Positions 16,981 through 26,900 of a stretch of 64,000 bases of DNA are shown piece after piece. This DNA is from Microcystis panniformis FACHB-1757 (GTDB lineage Bacteria > Cyanobacteriota > Cyanobacteriia > Cyanobacteriales > Microcystaceae), in NCBI RefSeq assembly GCF_001264245.1, contig NZ_CP011339.1:5518001-5582000 (forward strand), read 5' to 3'. The position numbers were made by a program, and so were the translations under genes. A model generated the notes under the pieces. That model was not told where the DNA came from, searched no databases, and saw only the letters and a program-made list of their open reading frames with translations. Every line of letters begins with the position of its first letter. Position 1 is the stretch's first letter.

Positions 16981-19005
16981 TTAATCTGTCTGTTGATCGT
17001 CGTCAAGTAAAGCTTGAAGAAACGGTTCAAGACTTTTGGGACGATAATCGGAAAAAGCTTTTAATCGTTTGACCACACTGTGATGAACAGTGACAACTTT
17101 TGTATTGAAATATCGCGATTGCTCACCTCCCAAGGACGACAATCCTTTAACCGTATTATCGAACTTGATGGTCGGGTCTAGTTTAATTTGGAATTCCTCA
17201 GATTCAGAGGTGGTTGAATCAAACTCTAATCCCAATTTTTTGGCTTGATTAATCATCCATTGTAAGGGGTAGTCGGAAAGTCCTTGATATTCTTTTTTGC
17301 CACCACCTAGACAGGTATGTTCACCGACAAATAAAACTTCTTTGACAACTTGTTCGGGATTGTCTGGATTGGCTTTGATCGGAGTATAAGGGAAGTTTTT
17401 ACGTTTTTCATCAATGGCCACAGCATGAAAAGCATTCTGGATAATCGGACTTAGTTTTGTATTACTAAATTCATATTTTTTATGATAAAACTTAGCCAAG
17501 GGAAACCAAGGAGTTAAATCAGGAATACCAAAATTGCCAACTGTATCCCAACAACCTAACATCTTAACTGGAATACGATCTTGAAAATCTTCCTTTTCTG
17601 TCTCAATTTTTTTAGCATTAGCGGCACGAAATTGTTGAGCTTTGGCACTATCGAAACTAACGTTGTGGTCTCGATAGAGTTGATAAGCTAGGGGAATTTC
17701 TTTAATCTTAGAGCGTTTTAGGATTCCACATTTATCGATAAAACTAGCCAAACAACGAACGATATATGCTCCGCGACTAAAACCTAACAAATAAATTTCA
17801 TCCTCGCTTTTGGGATTGTAGTTAAGGACAAGAAAACGATAGGCATCTTGAATCATCCGATCGAGTCCCCAGCCAAAAGTTTCATTCCCTAAACTTTTAA
17901 TAAATTCGTTATCTTCGGCGCTGCCAGAACCTGACAAAAAGACGATTTGAGGGGTTTGATCCTCGGCAATATACTTAATAGATTCGGCGAATTTAACCAC
18001 GTTGGTGGGGTAAGCACTGCCAGAGTTTTCCCAAGAACCATCACAACAAATAATTAACCGTTTTTTCTGGTTTGAATAAGTCAGTATATCCGGTTGAGAA
18101 ATTGCCGTTTTAGTAATCTCCTCAATTTCATTACTGGCAAGAGCAGCTTCTGCGGCAATTATAATTGATTCTGAATTATCTTCCGGGGAAGGTTCTTGAT
18201 TTTCTGCTGGAGCATCCTGTTCAATCACTTCTTCTTCTTCAAGGGAGTTAAAAATTTCGTTGACCATTGTTATCCTTTTCGCACTCCTTCTAGCTTTACT
18301 GCTAGTCTGAGTTTTTGATTTAGGGATCGAGGTCGGTTTAGAGGGAAGACTATCTAGTTGCCAGGTTGTCCCATAAAGAATACCATGATTGCTATAACTT
18401 GTTTGATCCTCGGCACTGCCGTTGAGTGATAAATAAGTGACTAGGCCAAGGTCATCAACTAAGGGAGATTGATACATCGTTTTTTGGATTTCTTCCTGGC
18501 TACGCGCTTGATTCCAAACAGAAAATTCGGCGAGACAACCTTGCCAATAATGGGAGAGATTAACAGAGGCTCCCAAGATGATTTTTTCAATCCCCGTTAA
18601 GGCACGGTTATGACCGTTCCCACGATGCCAAATGATCCCATTACGATAGATCAACATTCGGCCTGTGGTCGCATTTTTGACAAAGGCCCAATGAGTCCAA
18701 TCACTATAATCCTTAAGCTTGACTTTTTTTTCAATTCGATCGAAACCTTCTTCGTTACCCGCATCCCAAAAAATCGCAGGTTTCACGGGATCGCCCCAAG
18801 GCAAGGTAATATGTAGAACGCGGTTATTTTCCCGATTAACAGCTTCTAAAAGAGTCGTTTCTGTAGCTAAATTATTTTCCCCTTTTGCCCAAAATGTAAT
18901 GGTAATACTCTGATCGATGTCAAGAAATCCGTGGGATAGCTCCATGTAATCATCGATGCCATTAAATTTTAGTACAGAGCGTTGTTCAGCCATTGGTTTT
19001 GTCAT
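16981..19005 (-). CDS. LamG-like domain fused to DUF2235 alpha/beta-hydrolase
   Basis: 674 residues. Residues about 10-200 form a concanavalin/LamG-like jellyroll (LKFNGIDDYMELSHG, ITFWAKGE, WTHWAFVKN, LAEFSVWNQARS), a usual carbohydrate- or surface-binding fold. A Glu/Ser-rich linker (about 225-310) leads to a DUF2235 hydrolase: RLIICCDGSWENSG, nucleophile GFSRGA (serine in G-x-S-x-G) and the catalytic-Asp region CWDTVG. DUF2235 includes the Tle1 type VI phospholipase effectors, so lipid ester hydrolysis is plausible. No signal peptide is seen. First gene of the operon that continues with the small hydrophobic protein and the GUN4 protein. Confidence 0.82.
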   Translation of the reverse strand: MTKPMAEQRSVLKFNGIDDYMELSHGFLDIDQSITITFWAKGENNLATETTLLEAVNRENNRVLHITLPWGDPVKPAIFWDAGNEEGFDRIEKKVKLKDYSDWTHWAFVKNATTGRMLIYRNGIIWHRGNGHNRALTGIEKIILGASVNLSHYWQGCLAEFSVWNQARSQEEIQKTMYQSPLVDDLGLVTYLSLNGSAEDQTSYSNHGILYGTTWQLDSLPSKPTSIPKSKTQTSSKARRSAKRITMVNEIFNSLEEEEVIEQDAPAENQEPSPEDNSESIIIAAEAALASNEIEEITKTAISQPDILTYSNQKKRLIICCDGSWENSGSAYPTNVVKFAESIKYIAEDQTPQIVFLSGSGSAEDNEFIKSLGNETFGWGLDRMIQDAYRFLVLNYNPKSEDEIYLLGFSRGAYIVRCLASFIDKCGILKRSKIKEIPLAYQLYRDHNVSFDSAKAQQFRAANAKKIETEKEDFQDRIPVKMLGCWDTVGNFGIPDLTPWFPLAKFYHKKYEFSNTKLSPIIQNAFHAVAIDEKRKNFPYTPIKANPDNPEQVVKEVLFVGEHTCLGGGKKEYQGLSDYPLQWMINQAKKLGLEFDSTTSESEEFQIKLDPTIKFDNTVKGLSSLGGEQSRYFNTKVVTVHHSVVKRLKAFSDYRPKSLEPFLQALLDDDQQTD

Positions 19006-19173
19006 CGACCGGGGGAGAAAGAGGTAATCAGGGGTTCAGGGATTCTGACCAATAAGAGACTGATCTATCTGTCGTGATTTCCCAGAATGCTACCGCCTAG
19101 CTTAACACATTTTAGTTATCTAGCGATATATATATAAATAAATGTGTAAGTAGATGGGCGTAAAAAACTCTAA

Positions 19174-19223
19174 GATCCCCCCGCCTGTCGGCACCCCCCT
19201 TATTAAGGGGGGCAGGGGGGATC
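19174..19223. repeat. C/G-rich palindromic repeat (CCCCTTATTAAGGGG type)
   Basis: Nested palindrome GATCCCCCC...CCCCCCTTATTAAGGGGGG...GGGGGGATC. It is the intergenic form of the repeat that also sits inside the NRPS genes and at 62.04 kb. The remaining 19006-19421 shows no gene. Confidence 0.85.
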
Positions 19224-19421
19224 GAGTGCAAAACCTATCTTCTATTTAATTGCAAACAGCTACTTAGGAGTCAACGACTAATATTCCAGAGCCGGCACTT
19301 GCTGTGGCGAGAAACTCAGAGGAGTTTACCCCAATCCCTATCGCCATCAATAGGCTTTGATGGGATGCACATGGCTGACTGACATCACTCCCCAGGCCAG
19401 TTATCAGCAAACCTTAGGTAC

Positions 19422-20648
19422 TTATTGTAACTCTGACCAAATTCCGCGGCATCGCTCTACAATTAGTCCCTGAAAAATTAATTGGGTTGCGGGATGAATC
19501 TCTACTTTATACAGAGCAAAAAGACCTGTTGGACTATTTAGATTTAACTCCCTTCGCGTTAGAGATAAGGCTTTTGTTCGGTGCATTTCCACCGCTTTTA
19601 GTAAGCCTGTATAACTGATATTCCGCAGGGCCAATTGACCATTTTTTGTGAGATAAATAGCATCATTTTGCAAGAGATATTCCAAACTGATCAAACTAGC
19701 GTGGACATCCACATCTTTTTCTAAACCCCCTAAACGGTGAGCATCTAAACCAAAGCGAATGCAGAAATTAACAGCGACTAATTTTCCCGCTTCTTCGGCA
19801 GGTAAAGCACAATCGGCAAATTCAAACCCTAAACTATCTGAGCGCCACTCCTCGACTCCGGCATAGGTATAGTTTTGAAACAGTTTATTTTTGAGTTTTA
19901 AGTCAAATCCTAACCCACTAGCATGACCCGCTTCATGGAATTGGGTATCGAGATGACGATAGCGTTCACCATTAATTTGATCCTCTAGGGGTCCTAATAG
20001 CAAATCGGCCGTTTCTGGCTCAAAAATTTTTCGGATACATTCGTAGCTAGAACCAGAAAAGCGTCGTTTTTGCTCACTGGCATTATTTAAAGCTGGTCCC
20101 TGAACACTATTGGGAAAAGTCCACCTATGGGGAACGATAAAAGCCTCCCCCTTTTCACCTTTAACCGTGCCACAACTAGCAATTTCAGTAAAGGACAAAT
20201 TTCTGGGAATCGGTTGTCTTAGACTGCCAAATTTTTCACGAGTCAAGCTTTCTAGTTGTTCGATAGAAGGTTCACTATTTTGGTGAATTTTTCCGTAAAT
20301 TGCACTCAAAGTGAGTTGTCTTTCTCCCTGACGATTGATGCGATAGGGAGCAATCATCAGAAAATAACCATTTTTGCCGATAAAATTCAGATTAATGAAA
20401 TCTTCTGATAAAATGCTCCAGTCGTTGGTTTCCAAAGCTGCTGCTGTTTTCCAGAGCCACTGAGCCGGAATTTCACAGCTATCTGCTTCCTGTTGACGCA
20501 GTTTTTTCGCCGCAATTGCAATTTTATTTTGCTCGATATCTTGGACGATTTCTTGAAAGAACTGTTGTTGATTGACCAGGGTTTGATTCATTTTTTTGGT
20601 AGCTAATTTCTGTAATAGTTTAACGTTGTTTTTTGAACCGTCTCTCAT
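19422..20648 (-). CDS. Uncharacterised protein with HExxH metal-binding motif
   Basis: 408 residues, no signal peptide. It contains FHEAGHASG, an HExxH zinc-protease signature, about residue 236. About 30 residues later GVEEWRSD could supply the third ligand Glu, and further on ADCALPAEEAGKL and HAHRLGG-like segments follow. This is gluzincin-like architecture, but I recognise no named family. It starts 3 bp after the ABC transporter gene ends, so the two form one operon that is divergent from the NRPS cluster. That context suggests a role in maturation, export or resistance for the peptide product, though a dipeptidyl-peptidase III-like housekeeping enzyme is an alternative. Confidence 0.55.
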   Translation of the reverse strand: MRDGSKNNVKLLQKLATKKMNQTLVNQQQFFQEIVQDIEQNKIAIAAKKLRQQEADSCEIPAQWLWKTAAALETNDWSILSEDFINLNFIGKNGYFLMIAPYRINRQGERQLTLSAIYGKIHQNSEPSIEQLESLTREKFGSLRQPIPRNLSFTEIASCGTVKGEKGEAFIVPHRWTFPNSVQGPALNNASEQKRRFSGSSYECIRKIFEPETADLLLGPLEDQINGERYRHLDTQFHEAGHASGLGFDLKLKNKLFQNYTYAGVEEWRSDSLGFEFADCALPAEEAGKLVAVNFCIRFGLDAHRLGGLEKDVDVHASLISLEYLLQNDAIYLTKNGQLALRNISYTGLLKAVEMHRTKALSLTRRELNLNSPTGLFALYKVEIHPATQLIFQGLIVERCRGIWSELQ

Positions 20649-20651
20649 CGG

Positions 20652-22721
20652 CTAAACTCTTAGCCATTTTAAGATTTTAGGGTCTTTGTCATAGCGATAG
20701 GTCAGTCCATCTTTCCCCGTAATTGATTTTCCCTGACTGGCTTTGCTTCTAATGCTACTAAGGGAATAGTCGCTTAATTCCTTCATTTGTGCATGGGAAA
20801 GTCCTTCTTCGACTTCTGTTAAGATTGTTGTCGTTGGCGATTCGGGGGGTGGTTCCTTGGCAGAATTGATTTTAGGATTGACCTCGGTTTCCTGATTCGC
20901 TAAATCTTCGAGCCTATCTTGAGAATTATCGACAGAAATATTAATAATTTCTTTCACTTTTTGTCGGCGATATTCCTCTACTGTAAGCAGTTGCCAATGG
21001 GAATTACTAGAGAGTTCTAAAACCCATTGATGATAGTTAAAGAGACTTTCCCGATGTCCGACACTAATAAAAGTTGTGTGAGTTTTCTGCAATTGCCGAT
21101 ATAAATTTTCCTCATTGTTTAAGTCCAAAGCACTTGTGGCTTCATCGAGGATAGTAAAACTGGGACGGGTAATCAATACCCTGGCAAAAGCCAAACGTTG
21201 TTGTTCTCCCAGGGACAAAATGTTTTCCCAAGGCTCTTCTGTATCAAAGCTATTGACTCGATTTAGTAAATTTTGGAGATTGACTTCTTGCAAAACTTCC
21301 CTTAATTTTATCTCATTGGTTTCTTGATTGCGATTGGGATAAAGTAACTGTTCTCGCAAGGTTCCTAATATTATATAGGGACGTTGAGGCAGAAACAATA
21401 CTTCTTCTAGGGGAGGTCGCACTAATCGGCCGGTTCCTGCATTCCATAAACCAGCGATAGCGCGTAGCAAAGAACTTTTACCCCGACCACTCGGACCGAC
21501 AATTAATAAACCTTGTCCAGGCTGAACAGAAAGGGAGAGGTTTTCGACAATTACCTGTTCATAATCGGGAGTTTGCAAGGTGACATCTTCAAAGGAAAAT
21601 TGGGTTTCTTCGATAGTTGTAATCGTGCTTAAATTTTCCGGTTGTTTAATGACTTCTTCTAAGGCTTGGGAAAATTGCGATAGACGTTCAACATAACTGC
21701 TAAATTGTGCCGAAGTGCCAAATTCACTAATTAATTCCGCCAGCGCCGTAGCAAACAAATTAGCCGCTAAACAGGCTTGCCCGACCTGTCCGAAACTAAT
21801 GCCCTCACTATTGATATACAAAGGACCCAAAATGACAAAAGTAAATACTTGAATTGCCGCCTGATAGCCCCGACTAAAAATTTCTGTACCTCTCTCCCAA
21901 TCAATTTTACGTTTAGCACTGTCTAAGAGTTTATTAAATCTCCGCTGAATAATATTTAATTCCTGATTTTCTCCCTCAAAGAAAGCGATCGACTCCGCAT
22001 GATTACGAATATGAGTTAGAGCATAATTGTAGTTAGCCTTAAGTTCTAATTCTTCTTGAGTAATTTTATTTAAAGCTTGGTTAAAATAGATAGCAATGAC
22101 GTTACCGAGAATTGTCCAAACGACTAAAATAATGGCGACAGAGGAAGAAATTGACCAGAGAATCACTAAAAAAGTGATCATATCTAGGACATTTTCTAGG
22201 GCAACGGCAAAAAAGGAGAGAGCTTTACTGGTAATCGGCTCAATTTCCTGGGATAAACGCTGATCTGGGTTGTCGATATCGGATTTAAAATTAATTCTGT
22301 AATAGGCGCGATTATGCAAATATTTGTTGAGAATCCAGTCATTGAGCCAAGCATACCAATCCAGGGCGATTCTTTTTCTGAGAAATTTAAGCAAGCCAAC
22401 CAAAAGGGTGACAAAGAGCAGTCCAACCGCAAAAACTACCAAAGTTTTGACAAATTTATCAAAATCACTTTTTTCAAGGATGACATCAACTAAGTAATTA
22501 CTAACAAAGCTATTGAAGGCATTTAAGCCTACAACTCCTAGTATTACCCCGATTAGTAGGATGAGCATTGCCCAAGCTTGAATCACATCGGCAAAAGTCC
22601 TTCCCCCCGACTCGGTAGGATACCAATAGGGAGCAGCGATCAGCTTGACACTGTGCCAAAATTTGCTGACATCGGAGATAATATTAGTCGTCGATCGATC
22701 TTGAGGGACTTTGGCGGACAT
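20652..22721 (-). CDS. ABC transporter permease/ATPase (SbmA/ABCD type), candidate peptide exporter
   Basis: 689 residues, a half-transporter with both domains. Residues about 40-340 carry six membrane helices of the ABC_membrane_2 (SbmA/BacA, ABCD) kind, with the characteristic EPITSKALSFFAVALENV and NHAESIAFFEGE segments. The nucleotide-binding domain has Walker A GPSGRGKSS, signature LSLGEQQRLAFAR, Walker B FTILDEATSALD and the H-loop SVGHRES. A C-terminal extension (LSHAQMKELSDYSLSSIRSKA) follows. It would function as a homodimer. Cyanopeptolin clusters normally carry an ABC transporter gene (mcnF); this one sits head-to-head with the NRPS genes, so product export is the likely role. Substrate is inferred from context. 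Confidence 0.85.
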   Translation of the reverse strand: MSAKVPQDRSTTNIISDVSKFWHSVKLIAAPYWYPTESGGRTFADVIQAWAMLILLIGVILGVVGLNAFNSFVSNYLVDVILEKSDFDKFVKTLVVFAVGLLFVTLLVGLLKFLRKRIALDWYAWLNDWILNKYLHNRAYYRINFKSDIDNPDQRLSQEIEPITSKALSFFAVALENVLDMITFLVILWSISSSVAIILVVWTILGNVIAIYFNQALNKITQEELELKANYNYALTHIRNHAESIAFFEGENQELNIIQRRFNKLLDSAKRKIDWERGTEIFSRGYQAAIQVFTFVILGPLYINSEGISFGQVGQACLAANLFATALAELISEFGTSAQFSSYVERLSQFSQALEEVIKQPENLSTITTIEETQFSFEDVTLQTPDYEQVIVENLSLSVQPGQGLLIVGPSGRGKSSLLRAIAGLWNAGTGRLVRPPLEEVLFLPQRPYIILGTLREQLLYPNRNQETNEIKLREVLQEVNLQNLLNRVNSFDTEEPWENILSLGEQQRLAFARVLITRPSFTILDEATSALDLNNEENLYRQLQKTHTTFISVGHRESLFNYHQWVLELSSNSHWQLLTVEEYRRQKVKEIINISVDNSQDRLEDLANQETEVNPKINSAKEPPPESPTTTILTEVEEGLSHAQMKELSDYSLSSIRSKASQGKSITGKDGLTYRYDKDPKILKWLRV

Positions 22722-23051
22722 ATAGCACTTATATTTGAGTTGTGGACATTTTGCCGGAATGATTTTAGATTTTGCTGGGATTGGCGGAGTTAATCCTGAG
22801 TTTGTCTGTTAGGTTCTAGTTTCAGGAGAAACCCTCCCCTGTGTAGAAGGCAATTGGCGAAAATCTAAGGCTCCCCGACAATTTTAAGGTTATTGTGCTT
22901 GAGTTGTGCTAACATACTCCCGTGCTTCTTTAACCCTCGTTATCTTACTACAAGTGACCGTTGTTTTGATAGCAAAAGCTAGTAAGCGCTTCTCAGACTA
23001 CCACATATTAGCGAATTTCGTTGACTATGACAAAATTTTTTTTTCTTTTCC

Positions 23052-23080
23052 ATGACAAGTTTTTTTCTCTGTGATATGAT
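23052..23080 (+). promoter_or_regulatory. Candidate sigma-70 promoter for the biosynthetic genes
   Basis: ATGACA (23052-23057), a 17-bp spacer, then TATGAT (23075-23080), 108 bp before the sulfotransferase start. It lies in the 467-bp divergent region (22722-23188), which otherwise shows a long T-run and no small gene. No regulator site was identified. Confidence 0.45.
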
Positions 23081-23182
23081 GTCAGGGTAGGAGGGACGGA
23101 GATGATCCGCCCGTGCTGCTTGCTACCCTTAGCTTCTTGTTTTGCTTTTCTCAACTTTGTCTTTCTGTCGCCTTTAACAGAC

Positions 23183-23224
23183 TAACCCATGCCAGTAATA
23201 CCAGCCTTTGCTAATCAGAAAATA
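23183..23224 (+). repeat. Start-region direct repeat, copy 1 (sulfotransferase)
   Basis: The 41 bp around the start codon, TAACCCATGCCA...TTGCTAATCAGAAAAT, match the start of the NRPS gene at 23915-23956 at about 34 of 41 positions. Confidence 0.8.
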
Positions 23225-23842
23225 GAGTTTACAGATATACTATATATTCCCTATTATGTCGGTGAACAAGTTAAACTTTTGCGCCAACGCTATTTTGGCA
23301 ACGTTGTCTTTATTCATATTAATAAGACAGGTGGCAGAAGTATTGAGAAATCTCTAAATTTACCTTTTGAGCATAAAACTGCTTTAGAAAAAATTGACGA
23401 AATGGGCAAACAAAGGTGGGAGCGAGTATATAAATTTACAAGTGTTAGAAATCCTTGGGACAAAGTTATTTCTCACTTTCATTATCGTGTTGAAACCAAT
23501 CAGACAAATTTAAGGACAAAACCAATAAAATTTAAAGAGTGGGTTAAGTTGACCTACGGGAATAAAGATCCTTTCTATTATGACATCCCTAAAATGTTTA
23601 TGCCTCAGTTGGATTGGATTACAGATCATGAAGGGAAAATTTTAGTAGATTTTATCTGCCGTTTTGAAAATCTTAATAACGACTTCAGTGTCCTATGTGA
23701 AAAACTTGGTAGAAATGCGACTTTACCTCATATTAATTCCTCAAAACATGGCAACTACCGTGAATATTACGATGATGATACTATTGAGATTATCGCAAAA
23801 TCCTTTAGCAGAGATATAGAGAAATTTGGCTATAAATTTTGA
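23189..23842 (+). CDS. Stand-alone sulfotransferase (Sulfotransfer_2-like)
   Basis: 217 residues. PAPS-binding elements are visible: the 5'-phosphosulfate loop HINKTGGRSIEKSL near residue 50 and the 3'-phosphate motif TSVRNPWDKVISHFHYR near residue 94. Downstream CRFENLNNDF and the C-terminal YYDDDTIEIIAKSFSRDIEKFGY are typical of the Sulfotransfer_2 carbohydrate-type family. It transfers sulfate from PAPS to a hydroxyl. It precedes the NRPS genes by 78 bp on the same strand, so it is probably part of the same transcript and tailors the same peptide, adding to the sulfotransferase domain inside the first NRPS. The first 12 residues copy the NRPS start (see repeats), so the true start may be slightly downstream. 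Confidence 0.85.
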   Translation: MPVIPAFANQKIEFTDILYIPYYVGEQVKLLRQRYFGNVVFIHINKTGGRSIEKSLNLPFEHKTALEKIDEMGKQRWERVYKFTSVRNPWDKVISHFHYRVETNQTNLRTKPIKFKEWVKLTYGNKDPFYYDIPKMFMPQLDWITDHEGKILVDFICRFENLNNDFSVLCEKLGRNATLPHINSSKHGNYREYYDDDTIEIIAKSFSRDIEKFGYKF

Positions 23843-23914
23843 TATATTGGATTAACTAGGAAAACCGTTTGAAGATAAAATCAGATAGACTTCGTATTGT
23901 CGCTGCCTACAGGG

Positions 23915-23956
23915 TAACCCATGCCAAGAATGAAAGCACTTGCTAATCAGAAAATC
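23915..23956 (+). repeat. Start-region direct repeat, copy 2 (first NRPS)
   Basis: Partner of 23183-23224. Both encode M-P-x-x-x-A-x-ANQKI. Neither ATG has a good Shine-Dalgarno sequence. Confidence 0.8.
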
Positions 23957-26900
23957 GTTATTACAGCTACATTTACCAGTGAACCAGTGGAGGATTCTCT
24001 GTCATATTGGCTCAAAAAAATAGGATTTCCTTATTCAATAGAATTTGCTCAGTACAATCAAGTCTTTCAAGAATTACTCAATCCTGCTAGTCTTTTAGCG
24101 ACTAATCAAAATGGGGTTAATGTAGTTCTGGTTAGGTTTGAAGACTGGCAAGGGAGTAAAAACAAGGCCGAATTGACATTAGAGCAAACCCTTAGAGACT
24201 TTGGTAATGCCTTGAAAACGGCGACAATGCGCTCACCAATTCCCTATTTAGTCTGTGTCTGTCCCCCCTCTCCAACCCATGATACAACGTTCAATAGTTT
24301 ACATGAGAAATTACAAGAACAATTAGACCGTGATCTCCAGAATATCCCTAGCATATATCTAATTAAAAGTCAAGCATTACTCAAGACTTATCCTGTACAA
24401 GAGTATTATGATCCTTATGGAGAAGAACTAGGAAATATTCCCTATACCTTGGCTTTTTTTGCGGCTTTGGGGACAATATTAGCGCGAAAAATCTTAGCCT
24501 TGATAAACTCTCCTTACAAAGTGATTGTCCTTGACTGCGACAATACATTATGGCATGGGGTTTGTGGAGAAGATGGAGTTAAGGGAGTGAAAATTGATGC
24601 TCCATTTCGAGCTTTACAAGAATTTATCATCGCAGAGCAAGCAGCAGGAAAGTTAATCTGTTTATGTAGTAAGAATCAACCCGAGGATGTCTTTGCAGTT
24701 TTTGAGCAACATCCCGATATGTTGCTTAAGGAAAATCATTTAGTAAATTGGCGCATTAACTGGCAAGAAAAATCTCAGAATTTGCAGTCCTTAGCGGAGG
24801 AATTACAACTAGGATTAGATAGCTTTATTTTTATTGATGATAATCCAGTTGAGTGTGCGGAAGTTAGAGCAAACTGTCCAGAAGTTTTGACATTACAACT
24901 TCCTGAAAATTGCGATCATATTCCAAAATTTTTAGAACATATTTGGGCTTTTGATCAACTCAAAACCACTCAAGAAGACCGACAAAGAACTAATCTTTAT
25001 CAACAGAATATTCAGCGTCAGAATTTACAAAAATATTCCCTTTCTTTTGAGAATTTTCTCGGCCAACTCAACTTAGAAATAGAGATTTCCCCGATGCAAA
25101 CGGAGGAATTGACGCGAGTTGCCCAACTTACTCAACGTACTAACCAATTTAACTTAACAACTATCCGACGGTCAGAATCCCAAATTCAACAACTTTGTAA
25201 TTCAGGGGAATTAGACTGTCGAGTGGTTAAAGTAAAAGATCGTTTTGGGGATTATGGTTTAGTTGGTTTGCTATTATTTAATGTTCAAGAAAATTCTCTA
25301 ATTGTCGATACATTTTTGCTTAGTTGTCGAGTATTGGGTCGCGGTGTAGAACATAAAATGTTAGCTTATTTGGGTACAATTGCTCAACAAAAAGGGTTAG
25401 AAAAACTCAAACTTATTTATAAACCTACCCCCAAAAATCAACCAATTTGGGATTTTTTAAGGACTGTTGGTCAAGAATTTCAGCAGGAAAAAGAGGAGGA
25501 ATATTTATTTGATTTTCCTAGTTATATTGCGTCTAAAATTAATTTTATTTCTCTCGGTGATGAACAGAAAATAGCTACTAAAAAGTCATCTAAAACAGTT
25601 AAGAGAATTATCCGATCAGAGTTTTTTGAAGAGATTGGAAATAACTTATATGATGCTCAACTAATTCTGCGAAAAATTAATTCTCAAAACCAGCGTCAAC
25701 GGACTCAGTTAGACGCAGAATTTATTGCTCCTCGTACTCCTCTAGAAAAAGTGATTGCTTCTCTATTCGCAGAAGTCCTTAAACTTGACAGAGTGGGGAT
25801 AGATGACGATTTTTTTGAGCTTGGTGGTGATTCAATTCGGGGAGCAATTCTAATTAATAAACTGCAAGCACAACTAAACGAAATTATTCACTTTATTGTT
25901 TTATTTGACAGAAAAACTGTTAAGGAATTAGCTGGATATATAGAGGAACATTATCCAAAAGCAGTTACCAAAATACTAGGTAAAGAAAGAACCGAAATTA
26001 ACAACCTACCACAGGAGCGCATTGCTGAAGCTAAAGTGTTACAAATGCGCTCCCTAATTCCTGCTCTTAGCAGCCCAATAGATGATGACAATAGCAAAAA
26101 TCCACCGGCTATCTTTATTCTTTCTCCTTATCGTAGCGGTTCCACCTTACTCCGCGTTATCTTAGGAGGAAATCCACAGCTTTTTGCACCTCCAGAATTG
26201 GAACTACTAGGGTTTAATACCCTTGTGGAAAGAAAGGCGAAATTTTCTGGCCGTTACAACTTCTGGATGGAAGGAACAATTCGCACCATCATGGAAATTA
26301 AGGGGTGTAATGCTGAAAAAGCGATCGCAATTATGGAAGAATTAGAAGAGAAAAATCTGACTAGCAAACAGTTTTACCGTCTTCTACAGGGATGGTTGGG
26401 AGATAAAATCTTAGTGGATAAAACTCCATCCTATTCTCTAGATTTAGAAACTCTAAAACGAGCAGAAATAAATTTTGATAACCCTCTATATATTCATCTG
26501 GTGCGTCATCCTTTAGGAATGATTCACTCTTATGAAGAAGCTAAAATTGAGCAAATATTTCCCTATCAAAATCCTTTCAATAATCGAGAACTTGCCGAAC
26601 TCGTTTGGCTAATTAGCCATCAAAATATCTGCGAATTTTTACAACAAGTTTCTCCCCAACGTCAGTATCAAGTTAAATTTGAAGACATCGTTAGGCAGCC
26701 ACAGAAAACCCTAGAGAGTTTATGTCAGTTTTTAGGAGTAGAATTTAATCCTGATATGCTGCAACCCTACCAAGAGAAAAAGCAGCGCATGACTGACGGT
26801 ATTTATGCCGAATCTAGAATGCTAGGAGATGTAAAATTTCATCAACATCAAAGCATTAATCCTAACACCATTGAGCAATGGAAAGATTACTACAACATTG

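Noticed and set aside
22722..23188. Searched for a small leader peptide or riboswitch before the NRPS cluster
   Set aside because: Only a candidate sigma-70 promoter is visible; no conserved aptamer features recognised.
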